NCBI GenBank assembly: GCA_000497125.2
Contig: CM035322.1
Location: 690,001-754,000, forward strand
Reading direction: 5' to 3'
DNA length: 64,000 bases
DNA from: Spironucleus salmonicida
Taxonomy: Eukaryota; Fornicata; Diplomonadida; Hexamitidae
Positions 32,603 through 47,081 of this stretch are shown one piece after another. Both the position numbers and the translations under genes were made by a program. Numbering within the stretch: the stretch's first letter is position 1; each line of letters begins with the position of its first letter. A model generated the notes under the pieces. The model was not told the DNA's origin. It made no database searches and was given only the letters and a program-made list of their open reading frames with translations.

Positions 32603-33493
32603 ATGTCCGAGGCTGGAAAGTGCACCAACACGATCGACATGTGCCTAGCTGGCACGTTCTGCCCTGCATCTGGCACCGAGGAGGTAGCCTGCAAGTCCTG
32701 CGCCTCCGGGACCATCGCCCCAGGCCAGGGCTGCAACTGCACCGCCGACATCCCAACGCCAAACTGCGCGGCCTGCGGTGGCAATAAGTGCTCGCAATGC
32801 CTCCCCGGCACCTACCTCAGCGCCGCCGGCCTGTGCCCCGCGTGCGACGCGAGCTGCAAAACGTGCCAGACCGACGCGGCGCACTGCCTGACCTGCCAGG
32901 ATGGCCTTGTGCTCGAGAACGCGACCTGCCGCATGCGCTGCACGGCGCACAAGGACTGCGCGGACATCAACCTGGGCTTCTGCGACGCCGCCTCGGGGCG
33001 CTGTGCGCCGTGCTTCGCGGGATGCCTGCGCTGCACCTCCGCCGCGTTCTGCGTTGCCTGCAGCGGCAACGGCACCAACACCGTCCTGACTGTCGACGGC
33101 CAGTGCACACCGAAGTGCGCGAATCTGGCAGAGGGCCAGTACTGCCGGAACGGCGCCCCGGCGTCCTGCGACGTCCACTCCACCTCGGCCTGCAAGTGCG
33201 GGAGCGCGAAGAACTGCGCGGTCTGTTCGGGCCAGAACGGCGGCTGCGGCGCCTGTCTGCCGCACGTTCTGCTGGATGCCGCGGGGGCGTGCGGCGCCTG
33301 CGCGGAGGGCTACGAGGCCTTCGGGGATCTGTGCGTGTCGGCCGCTGGGGAGTCGCCGTCGCCGTCGGACCGTCTGGGCGGGGGCGCGATTGCAGGCATC
33401 GTAATCGGCGTGCTGGCGGTCACGGGGGCCGTGGGGGGCGGCCTGGCGTACTATTTCACAATGCGCTCCAAGAAGTATTTGCTGCTGAAGTGA
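32603..33493 (+). CDS. 296-aa cysteine-rich membrane protein, copy A
   Basis: ATG at 32603, TGA at 33491-33493 in AGTGAG. CxxC pairs run through residues 6-245 (CAACGGNKC, CPACDASCKTC), then DRLGGGAIAGIVIGVLAV... forms the membrane helix and MRSKKYLLLK the tail. It aligns end to end with the AT-rich gene at 8507-9379, including GTFCPA, CLxCxDG and the helix, but uses GC-rich codons throughout. Like that protein it starts without a signal peptide (MSEAGKCTN). Presumed surface protein. Confidence 0.9.
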   Translation: MSEAGKCTNTIDMCLAGTFCPASGTEEVACKSCASGTIAPGQGCNCTADIPTPNCAACGGNKCSQCLPGTYLSAAGLCPACDASCKTCQTDAAHCLTCQDGLVLENATCRMRCTAHKDCADINLGFCDAASGRCAPCFAGCLRCTSAAFCVACSGNGTNTVLTVDGQCTPKCANLAEGQYCRNGAPASCDVHSTSACKCGSAKNCAVCSGQNGGCGACLPHVLLDAAGACGACAEGYEAFGDLCVSAAGESPSPSDRLGGGAIAGIVIGVLAVTGAVGGGLAYYFTMRSKKYLLLK

Positions 33494-34173
33494 GGTTTGG
33501 GTATTTGGGATGGGCGGACGGGTTCGTGCTGGGCGGTTTTGCCGGCGAAGGTGCGACTTCCGATGCGGCCTAAGGTGGTAGATAGGAGCCGTCCATTCTG
33601 CGGCTCGCAGTATGTATTACCCCCAATCGGGCGAGTGCGAGAACACTGGGGCGCGACGAGAATGCTAGTTTTGTGCTGGCTAAGGCTTGGTCTGCGCCGC
33701 ACTGGGGCTGGGGATTGAGCGTGCACGGGGTAGCCTTTGCATGCGATTTGTGCGCAAAAGGTCAGCAAAGTTGGCGTGCATTCGCGAGTAAGTCTCCGCT
33801 TAGGGTTGTAGCGCGGATCTATACTCTTGACGGCGCGCGGCTTCCAAAGAATGCGACGCCGACTACCTCGGTCTGCGAATGCGCAGAGTACGGATTCGTT
33901 GGGCCATAGCCTGAATCTGCACCGCCTGGGCACCTACGCAGGAAAGGCAGGCCATGCCCCTGAGGTGTACTGCACACGAATCTTGCGGTCCATTGCTACC
34001 CGCTAAGAAGCCGTATTGCACGTTCAGCCGCCACGTCTCCTCGAAATCAGAATTGCTGCGTGCTTGCTGCTGCATTAGACGCGCCAGTTTTGTACTAAGA
34101 TGACAGCGCCCTCCTGTGTTGCTACAGGCCCTTTTCCAAATAAGGCCCAGTGCAAAACAGCTACACAGCAAAG
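33494..34173. other. GC-rich convergent spacer
   Basis: About 680 bases between the convergent cysteine-rich and ABC genes. It is long for a tail-to-tail spacer in this window. A minus-strand frame from ATG 34075 (MQQQARSNSDFEETW) stays open but never meets TGA before running antisense through the cysteine-rich gene, so I do not call it. Mirror at 39762-40441. Confidence 0.4.
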
Positions 34174-38718
<4,545 letters not shown>

Positions 38719-39452
38719 TTTTTTAAGGAACGGGTAATAAGATCCACAAATTAATCAGCATAAATAATCCATATAAAACGTATTTTACAACTCAAAAATA
38801 TGTAAACATGTTATATAAATATTTTTATGTATGAATACTTATCTATATTCTAAGTAATCTGTAAAAAAAATAATATTCATTTGTTTCTGTATAATATTGA
38901 TAATATATCTTAATTTAACGTAAACTTTGTTAAAAATACTAAATATTAATCTATCATACAATTTTATTTGTACAACTCCGTAAATATTGTCATATATATT
39001 TTTATTTAGATTTTATTACGCAATTGAAAACGTATAGTCATTAATAATAAGATCTAATTATATAAATTAATTTATATAAATTTTTGATTATGTAATATAA
39101 ATATTATATAATGATATATATTTAGATAATGCTTAGATAATTATTCTAGTCATTAAGGACTTTACTTATATATATTTTATTACGTATTAAATTATTAATT
39201 AGGTATGTTAGATAAATTATTATGATTTTAAATAGTTTTCTCGTATTTAAGTAATTGTACAAATTTTTTGATATCATTTACTTAAAGAAATATAAAGTTG
39301 TAAATGTATTTTACTAATAGATATCCTATAACTTTTAACATTGTCGAATGAATAATATTTAGTTACCGAAACAGTATTATTACTATTCAAACAATAATTA
39401 GCTGTTAAATAAAGATTTTTTAAATAAATATTACTTATTAATAATTTATATT
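38719..39452. other. AT-rich spacer
   Basis: About 730 bases of very AT-rich DNA between the ABC start and the right arm of IR3. No coding signal is seen; presumably it holds the ABC promoter. Confidence 0.6.
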
Positions 39453-39761
39453 AAAAATTGCTGCTTAGTGATATTAGACGAAGCAACGGCTCAGGTCGAC
39501 CGAGAAAACGATGCGCTGATACAGAGAACACTGCGCGACACTCTGCACGGCACGGCTATCCTGTCAATTGCCCACCGGCTAGATACCATCATAGATTTCG
39601 ATAAGGTTATCGTAGTCGACAAGGGCGAAATCGTGGAGATGGGAGGCGTATACGACCTAATTTAGCAGCGAGGCCAGTTTTATGACATGGTCATGAAGAC
39701 TGGCGATGAAATGAGCCAACGGCTAATCCAGATGGCCAAAGACTGCGTGCCCACTGAGTGA
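39453..39761 (+). pseudogene. 3' fragment of the ABC transporter
   Basis: Carries only the last ~100 codons of the ABC gene (from [11 protein letters not shown] through the H-loop to PTE and TGA at 39759-39761). Walker A, the signature and all membrane domains are missing, and upstream DNA is unrelated AT-rich sequence. It cannot be a transporter. The sequence matches the intact gene's 3' end closely, so it is either a recent duplicate or kept identical by conversion. Confidence 0.85.
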
Positions 39762-40441
39762 CTTTGCTGTGTAGCTGTTTTGCACTGGGCCTTATTTGGA
39801 AAAGGGCCTGTAGCAACACAGGAGGGCGCTGTCATCTTAGTACAAAACTGGCGCGTCTAATGCAGCAGCAAGCACGCAGCAATTCTGATTTCGAGGAGAC
39901 GTGGCGGCTGAACGTGCAATACGGCTTCTTAGCGGGTAGCAATGGACCGCAAGATTCGTGTGCAGTACACCTCAGGGGCATGGCCTGCCTTTCCTGCGTA
40001 GGTGCCCAGGCGGTGCAGATTCAGGCTATGGCCCAACGAATCCGTACTCTGCGCATTCGCAGACCGAGGTAGTCGGCGTCGCATTCTTTGGAAGCCGCGC
40101 GCCGTCAAGAGTATAGATCCGCGCTACAACCCTAAGCGGAGACTTACTCGCGAATGCACGCCAACTTTGCTGACCTTTTGCGCACAAATCGCATGCAAAG
40201 GCTACCCCGTGCACGCTCAATCCCCAGCCCCAGTGCGGCGCAGACCAAGCCTTAGCCAGCACAAAACTAGCATTCTCGTCGCGCCCCAGTGTTCTCGCAC
40301 TCGCCCGATTGGGGGTAATACATACTGCGAGCCGCAGAATGGACGGCTCCTATCTACCACCTTAGGCCGCATCGGAAGTCGCACCTTCGCCGGCAAAACC
40401 GCCCAGCACGAACCCGTCCGCCCATCCCAAATACCCAAACC
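39762..40441. other. GC-rich convergent spacer, IR3 right arm
   Basis: Mirror of 33494-34173; see there. No gene is called. Confidence 0.4.
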
Positions 40442-41332
40442 TCACTTCAGCAGCAAATACTTCTTGGAGCGCATTGTGAAATAGTACGCCAGGCCGCCCC
40501 CCACGGCCCCCGTGACCGCCAGCACGCCGATTACGATGCCTGCAATCGCGCCCCCGCCCAGACGGTCCGACGGCGACGGCGACTCCCCAGCGGCCGACAC
40601 GCACAGATCCCCGAAGGCCTCGTAGCCCTCCGCGCAGGCGCCGCACGCCCCCGCGGCATCCAGCAGAACGTGCGGCAGACAGGCGCCGCAGCCGCCGTTC
40701 TGGCCCGAACAGACCGCGCAGTTCTTCGCGCTCCCGCACTTGCAGGCCGAGGTGGAGTGGACGTCGCAGGACGCCGGGGCGCCGTTCCGGCAGTACTGGC
40801 CCTCTGCCAGATTCGCGCACTTCGGTGTGCACTGGCCGTCGACAGTCAGGACGGTGTTGGTGCCGTTGCCGCTGCAGGCAACGCAGAACGCGGCGGAGGT
40901 GCAGCGCAGGCATCCCGCGAAGCACGGCGCACAGCGCCCCGAGGCGGCGTCGCAGAAGCCCAGGTTGATGTCCGCGCAGTCCTTGTGCGCCGTGCAGCGC
41001 ATGCGGCAGGTCGCGTTCTCGAGCACAAGGCCATCCTGGCAGGTCAGGCAGTGCGCCGCGTCGGTCTGGCACGTTTTGCAGCTCGCGTCGCACGCGGGGC
41101 ACAGGCCGGCGGCGCTGAGGTAGGTGCCGGGGAGGCATTGCGAGCACTTATTGCCACCGCAGGCCGCGCAGTTTGGCGTTGGGATGTCGGCGGTGCAGTT
41201 GCAGCCCTGGCCTGGGGCGATGGTCCCGGAGGCGCAGGACTTGCAGGCTACCTCCTCGGTGCCAGATGCAGGGCAGAACGTGCCAGCTAGGCACATGTCG
41301 ATCGTGTTGGTGCACTTTCCAGCCTCGGACAT
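40442..41332 (-). CDS. 296-aa cysteine-rich membrane protein, copy B
   Basis: Mirror of 32603-33493; the protein appears identical. Same AT-rich patch before the ATG and same AGTGAG at the stop. Confidence 0.9.
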   Translation of the reverse strand: MSEAGKCTNTIDMCLAGTFCPASGTEEVACKSCASGTIAPGQGCNCTADIPTPNCAACGGNKCSQCLPGTYLSAAGLCPACDASCKTCQTDAAHCLTCQDGLVLENATCRMRCTAHKDCADINLGFCDAASGRCAPCFAGCLRCTSAAFCVACSGNGTNTVLTVDGQCTPKCANLAEGQYCRNGAPASCDVHSTSACKCGSAKNCAVCSGQNGGCGACLPHVLLDAAGACGACAEGYEAFGDLCVSAAGESPSPSDRLGGGAIAGIVIGVLAVTGAVGGGLAYYFTMRSKKYLLLK

Positions 41333-41825
41333 TCGATTGGATTTGTTTTATATGTGGGTACCATAGTATAATAACTGCGCTCATCGTTAGGAGTGGGAGT
41401 AAAGCAAGTGGCGCACCCGCGCTAAGGCTGGGGCGTGGCTAGCTTAAGCAAGCATTCCCTTCTGGAAGGCAGGTTAGCTGTTATGCGCGCACTGCGGCCT
41501 TTGAGCTGCGCAACTGCGCCTTCCCGAAGCGGCTCCAAGCGCCACTTTCAGCAGCAGTCGGCAGCGAGGTGCGTGGGCATTTATGCAGCCTGGCCAGGAT
41601 GCGCTGTGCAGCCGCAAGGTCGCCTGCCTCGCAAAACTCCCATTTGCGTTATAGGAGAGGCTTCCGCCCCTTATACCTCCCATGCGGTAATATTATCTCC
41701 AAAACCCCTTCCCTATTCCGGTTTTTCGTCCCCGCTTAGTATTCAAACTCCACCGAGCGGAGTGGTTTGCTTCCGTCTACAGTACCGTAATACTATGGCA
41801 AACTCACTATCCGCGGACGCCCAGA
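41333..41825. other. GC-rich divergent spacer, IR3 right arm
   Basis: Mirror of 32110-32602. No gene is seen; presumed promoters of the 296-aa and 57-aa genes. Confidence 0.4.
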
Positions 41826-41999
41826 ATGGAGGGTTTCAAAGCCAAAAACCAGTACGCCCTGCAGCTCATCTTCTCGGCCCGGCCCGGGACGGTCGTCGAG
41901 AGCCTGCGCTCGCCTCGGATGGCCACCACGCCCCGCGTCAGCTCGCGGGACTACGTGAGCGGCTTCAAGACCTTCGAGGCGGCCGAGGGCTCCGAGTGA
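41826..41999 (+). CDS. 57-aa protein, copy B
   Basis: Mirror of 31936-32109, identical in sequence as far as I can see, with CCCAGAATG start and GAGTGAC end. Confidence 0.55.
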   Translation: MEGFKAKNQYALQLIFSARPGTVVESLRSPRMATTPRVSSRDYVSGFKTFEAAEGSE

Positions 42000-42114
42000 C
42001 ACTTTAGTTCCTTCCAGCGCGCGGAGCGGACACCGCAAATCTCTCTTTTACCGCTCCTGCGAGGGCCGGTTTGTTCGCGTCCGGCTCCGAATCGTATACT
42101 TAGTAGCAGCCAGA

Positions 42115-43392
42115 ATGATGTTCGCCGTACTCTGCCAGGCCTGCTACCCCGCCACCTACGACAACGAGGCTCCCGCGGAGGCGGACGCCGGCGTGCACGT
42201 CATGCTCACGCCCGCTGGCCTGAGCCGCTACGCAACAGCGAACGTCAACGCTGCCCTGCGGGACCTGATCGCCAGCCTGCAGATCCCGACGCTCGCCTTC
42301 CGCATCGCGGGATTCGACGTGGAGCTCAGCGGCGGCCGGTTCAGCGCGATCACCGTCGGAGGCGTGTCCTTCCGGCTCGTCGCGGATGAGGCCTACCTGC
42401 GGATCGCAAACACCTCGCTCGCCTTCCTCTTCCAGCTCGCCATCACCCAGCGCAGCTTCCCCTACCTGCAGGACGCGGAGACGCTGGAGATCGCGATCGA
42501 GGACCTCGCGGCCGGCGCCTACGTGGAGGTGCGCTTCCCCGACCCGGCGTGCAGGGCCCGGTACCAGCTCGCCCCCGTCCGCGCGCAGCTGCAGGTGAAG
42601 ACCTTCCGCGTCAAGTTCCGGTGCGGGCTGCAGGTGATCCTGAACGCCCTCAGCGGCCTCCTCACCTCCGTCATCGAGGCCCAGCTGAACGGCGAGCTCG
42701 GGGACACGCTGCTCACGAGCATCAGCGAGGGGCTGCTGGGGATGCTCGCGAGCATGCCGCAGGAGTCCCGCAGCGTGGCCTCGGCGGACGTCATCAGCGA
42801 CCAGCGGCCCTTCGCGGGGATCGAGGTGCGCGGCGGACTCCTGCACGTCGCCTACACGGGCCAGCGGGCGATGCTGGAGCCCGTGACCCGCCGGTGTGAG
42901 GGCTGGTTCGATGCCGAGCTCGCGCCGCCGCCGGCCTACTACTCGAACAGCGACGTGCAGTACCTGCTCGAGCGGAGCGTGTTCAACGCGGGCTTCGCGC
43001 TGTACCTGCAGAGGCCCAGCAACCGCGCGGTCAGCGAGCGCGTGGCCATCGCGAACCTGACGCTGCTGGAGTTCCGCAACACCGGGGCGCGGCTCCGCGT
43101 GGACGTCGAGGCGGACGGGCGGTCAGAGGCGCTGCTGTACCTGGAGCCCGTGGTGCTGACCAGCACGCGCGGCGGGACCGGGGTATTCGGCATCAGCCTG
43201 GCGCACCTGGTCTCGTCCCCGACGCTGCTGACCGCGGCCGAGGTCGCCTTGCTGGAGGCCCACGTCGCCGCCAGCTTCGCCCCCTACGACTACTCGGTGG
43301 ACAACGTGCTGGGCGCGGTGCTCTCGAGCCAGGTCGTCTGCTACGTGGACCGCAGCTGGGTGCACATCGGCGTCGACTTGGGTGCTGAGTGA
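42115..43392 (+). CDS. BPI/LBP-like lipid-binding protein, copy B
   Basis: Mirror of 30543-31820 with two conservative or mild amino-acid changes (Gly to Glu near residue 122, Ile to Leu near residue 267). The differences show that the two copies are separate loci or alleles rather than one sequence read twice. Confidence 0.7.
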   Translation: MMFAVLCQACYPATYDNEAPAEADAGVHVMLTPAGLSRYATANVNAALRDLIASLQIPTLAFRIAGFDVELSGGRFSAITVGGVSFRLVADEAYLRIANTSLAFLFQLAITQRSFPYLQDAETLEIAIEDLAAGAYVEVRFPDPACRARYQLAPVRAQLQVKTFRVKFRCGLQVILNALSGLLTSVIEAQLNGELGDTLLTSISEGLLGMLASMPQESRSVASADVISDQRPFAGIEVRGGLLHVAYTGQRAMLEPVTRRCEGWFDAELAPPPAYYSNSDVQYLLERSVFNAGFALYLQRPSNRAVSERVAIANLTLLEFRNTGARLRVDVEADGRSEALLYLEPVVLTSTRGGTGVFGISLAHLVSSPTLLTAAEVALLEAHVAASFAPYDYSVDNVLGAVLSSQVVCYVDRSWVHIGVDLGAE

Positions 43393-43486
43393 GAGTTTGC
43401 TGCCGCACTTCGCCTTTCTGCCAGCGCCCAGCTCTGCAGGCCTGCCGCCACGGTTGAATCAACTGCTCACTCGCGCCTATCCGCCC

Positions 43487-43885
43487 TCACCTGCGGTCCT
43501 TGAAGCGGCGGTCCACCTTCCTGAGTAGCCTCTTGGGGGCGTTGGCGGCGAGGAAGGCCTCGAGCGCTGCGAGCCGCTCCTGGGTCTGGAGGATGAGGGC
43601 GTCGTGCGCGCCACGGTCCTGGAGCAGCTTCCGCGCGAGGAGGTGGTGCTGGGTAAGGTCGAACATGAGCTGCCTGCGCGCGACGCCGTGGTCCCGCGCC
43701 TCGACCACCTCCATGCCCTCCGGCACGACCTCCTGCTCCACAGTGGCGTTCATGGCCCTCCGCGCGCTGGCCGCATCGTCGGTGCACACACGCAGGTGGG
43801 GACCTCGGGTGAGCGCGTGCACCTGGTGGTTGCGGGCGTGCTGGCCGTGGTGCTCCCAGGCGGGCTGGTTGTGCGCGAATGACAT
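43487..43885 (-). CDS. 132-aa basic helical protein, copy B
   Basis: Mirror of 30050-30448, same sequence, directly downstream of the 416-aa gene on the minus strand. Confidence 0.55.
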   Translation of the reverse strand: MSFAHNQPAWEHHGQHARNHQVHALTRGPHLRVCTDDAASARRAMNATVEQEVVPEGMEVVEARDHGVARRQLMFDLTQHHLLARKLLQDRGAHDALILQTQERLAALEAFLAANAPKRLLRKVDRRFKDRR

Positions 43886-43916
43886 TCGGAGCGGCAGTGG
43901 AAAGTGATCGAATACC

Positions 43917-45167
43917 TCAGATATAGGCGATGTCCCTCTCGACCTTCGCCACGGCCCTGCTCTTCACCGCGCGCACCACCATCACCGCTGCCGCAGCGAG
44001 CACGCAGACGCCTAGGGCCACCCCCACGGCGATGCCCGCGATGGAGCCCGCACCCAGCCTGTTCACCACGGCCGCCGCCGGGCACGCGCCCTGCTCGCAG
44101 ACGACGCCCTCACCGCAGTGGGTCTTCCCCCCGCACAGGCAGGCGGCCCCGTGGATGTCCGCCTGGTGGCCGTCCGCGCACGCCGAGCAGCGGTCGGGCT
44201 GGAGCTTGGTGCAGCCCGTGCACCCGGCGATGGCGAGGCAGGCGTCGTCCCTGATGCAGGTCTTGCGGTCCAGGGACACCGTGAAGCCCGCCTCGCAGGC
44301 GTAGCAGAGCCTGTTGTCGAGGTAGGTGCAGCTGCTGCAGTCTGGGATCAGCTCGGGCGCGCTGAGGCAGGCGTTTTTGCGCACACACACCCTCGCGTAG
44401 AGGGCGCAGGAGTGCCCCGTGTCGCAGCCCGTACCGGACCCGGGGTGGCACTCGCACACGGTCCCGGTAGTGTTCGGGGCGAGGTTGTACTCGCACCTGC
44501 CGCACAGCGCGGAGTCGACCAGATGGCAGCCCGAGCACCCGGCGATGGCGCGGCATGTCTCGTTGGAGGCGCAGAGCCCGGTCTTCAAGTCGAGCGCGAA
44601 CCCCTGCCGGCACGTGACGCAGACTGCGCGGTCGTGGATGGAGCAGAAGGTGCAGTTGACGTCGCTCTTGCAGGTGTCGCTGGGGATGCAGCCACCCTTC
44701 GTGGGGGAGCACCCGAACCTGCTGGGGCACTTCTAGCCGGAGCCCACCTCGCACTCGCAGACGGAGCCGTTCGCGGACGGGTGCAGGCCAGATAGGCACT
44801 TTGCACACTTGGATGGAGCCTCAGGGTTGCAGGCGTTGCAGTATTTGATCCCCTTGCACGGGGCCAAGCTGGCACACGCGGTGCCGTCGTCGGAGAGGAA
44901 CATGCCCGTGGCGCATTTGTAGCACTTGCGGTGGTCCTTGAAGGTGCAGTGTGTGCAGTTATCGATTTTGTAGCACTCGTGCTTATCTACACAGATCCCT
45001 GCTTCCTGGGCGCACGACTGACCATTGGGGCAGCCGATACCAGAGCCCTTGGCACACTCGCACTTTTTGGTGCTGGAGTTGTAGTTGAGGTACGCAGAAC
45101 AGGTCGCGCATTCTGTCGGGTCTGCGATGGAGCACTCGTAGCAGTCAAGCACTTCGGCGCAAGACAT
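43917..45167 (-). CDS. 416-aa cysteine-rich membrane protein, copy B
   Basis: Mirror of 28768-30018 from the ATG MSCAEV; three residues differ near the N-terminus (LDCYEC here, LNCNEC in copy A) and in CATG/CVTG. Upstream of the arm the in-frame extension is MVPTPQ, unlike copy A, which favours MSCAEV as the true start. Confidence 0.85.
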
Positions 45168-45455
45168 TTGGGGAGTGGGCACCATGATTATTATCTATTT
45201 GGTGAAGATACACACTCTAACGCGGAAATTAAAAAACTTTCCCGGCTTTTTCGACTAGCTATTATTTAGTGAAAATACAGTGAATTATGAAGTCAGATAA
45301 TGCAGCAAAAATATATTTAAATTTTATTTATACTTATTAAATTGTGGTTTATCAAATACTTTTAATAGATTATTTTACTGATACTAAAAGTATTAATAAA
45401 TAAAAATGATCATACAATACGCATACACTAAATAAATAAAAATAGGTATCAATCG

Positions 45456-47081
45456 TCACTCGACGTCCTGCTCCTATTCAGCACCACCGCTCATAGCTCT
45501 TCCTGCTCTCAAAATCTCATCAACGAGCAGCATCTAGCAACTTATTGTCGTAGCAGAGTGTATGAGCTGATATTTAACTCTATATTAATCGATAATACCA
45601 GCTTCAAAAATATCAATGACATCGCCTGTCTTTATATCCAGACCAACAAGTTATCCTGCCTTTTGGGCATCTACCACCTTGAGAACAGCATCCTGAGGAT
45701 CGAAACCAGCATTTTTAGCTAATGTTTTGGGGATTTAAAGAATAGCATCTGCATATGCAAGAACACCCAATCTAGGTTTCCCTGTAACAGTATTAGCAAA
45801 CTCGTTAAGTCTGTTGTATAAACTAACTTCGAAAGCTCCAGCACCACCAACGTACTCCATATCAACCATATGGTTCTTAACAGCACGAAGACCATCACGA
45901 ACAGCATCTTTGAGTTGAAGCACAGTATGCTTATTGGGACCACGAAGAAGAATAGTACAAGATTTTTAAATCTTTACCTCTTCAACAAAGGTGAATTTTT
46001 CTTCACCAAGCTACTTTTCGTACACCTTACCAGCAAAACCTAAATCTGCCTCGCTAAGATTGTCAAGCGTATTTAAGCAGTTTCCACCGCATGCAAGAGT
46101 GAGACGTTCAAGATTTCTTCTTTTGACTCTTCTGAGAGCCATGATATTGTGCTCAGCGAACATTTAAAGTGAAATTTGGTCAACACCCTTCATGTTTAAA
46201 ACGACGAAGCTCTGACCTTCTTTTCTGACTTATTTGCACAACTCGATAATCTGCCTAACGCGGATGTCGATGTATTCTCTTTCCTCATCAGCCTGGGCCA
46301 CTCTTTCGGCCGAATTCTTGTAATAATACTAAGAATTGACCTCGGTTTTCTCGTATTCAAGCGTGACATTCAGAGTCAAAACGTGGCAATTCTTGAACTC
46401 TGAGCACTTGAGCTCGTCGTACCGCCAGCCGTGATCGCAAACGATACCGTTGATGAAGCAGGAGTCCATGTCGCTCTGATGCTGCATTGTCATGATTTCG
46501 ATCATGTGCAAATCGATCAGTTTCTTGTCTTCTGCGCACTTGTTGGCCGTGAGCACCGCGTTGACGCAGATTTCAGCGAGCTGGGAAGCGAGCTTTGGCT
46601 TGATTTTCGTGCAGAGAACGGTGTTAGCTGCCTGCAAAAGCTGGCCAAATGAGCCATCGGAGGCGCGCTTGACAGCGTTCAGGTGGGCTAGTGCGCACTC
46701 TTTGGCTTTTTCATAGCCCTCCGTGATCACACGTGGATGTACTCCCTCCTGGAGCCACCTGCGTGCCTGCCTCAAAAGCTCTCCGATGAGGAGGACGCAG
46801 GAAGTTGTGCCGTCACCGCAGACGTCATCCATGGCGGTAGCAGTCCTCGAGATGAGGGCTGCCGATGGGTGCGCAATTGGGAGCTCTTCGAGCAGAACAG
46901 CGCCGTCTTTGGAGATTCTGAGGTCGCCAGCGCCACCCACTAGCAACTTTAATAGTCCGTTGGGGCCGAAATTGGGAGAGAGGATCTGCGCAATTGCTTC
47001 TGCAGCACCAATGTTGATTTCGAGAGCCTGACCACGGCGGGCGTGCTCAGCCTTGGGGTTCAAAGTGTGGATTGCTGACAT
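45456..47081 (-). CDS. CCT6: chaperonin CCT subunit zeta (CCT6)
   Basis: 541 aa, ATG at 47081, TGA at 45456-45458 in GAGTGAC; about a dozen TAA/TAG as Gln break it under the standard code. Group II chaperonin motifs: TLNPKAE at residues 6-12 (typical of the zeta subunit), FGPNG (38-42), SKDG (57-60), GDGTTS (89-94, ATP binding), [14 protein letters not shown], and the C-terminal ATP-site half with AGAFE and a VDEILRAGR end. CCT folds actin and tubulin in the cytosol as a double ring. The 5' half is visibly more GC-rich than the 3' half. Confidence 0.95.

Larger units (their letters stand above)
39453..45178. repeat. inverted repeat IR3, right arm (5.73 kb)
   Basis: Mirror of 28757-34482. Its inner end cuts the ABC coding sequence and the flank beyond shows no ABC homology. 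Its outer end lies 11 bases upstream of the ATG of the 416-aa gene, with a different flank from the left arm. Confidence 0.95.

Noticed and set aside
33451-33933. 160-codon minus-strand frame between convergent genes
   Set aside because: Basic, low-information composition, overlaps the end of the cysteine-rich gene, no start context.
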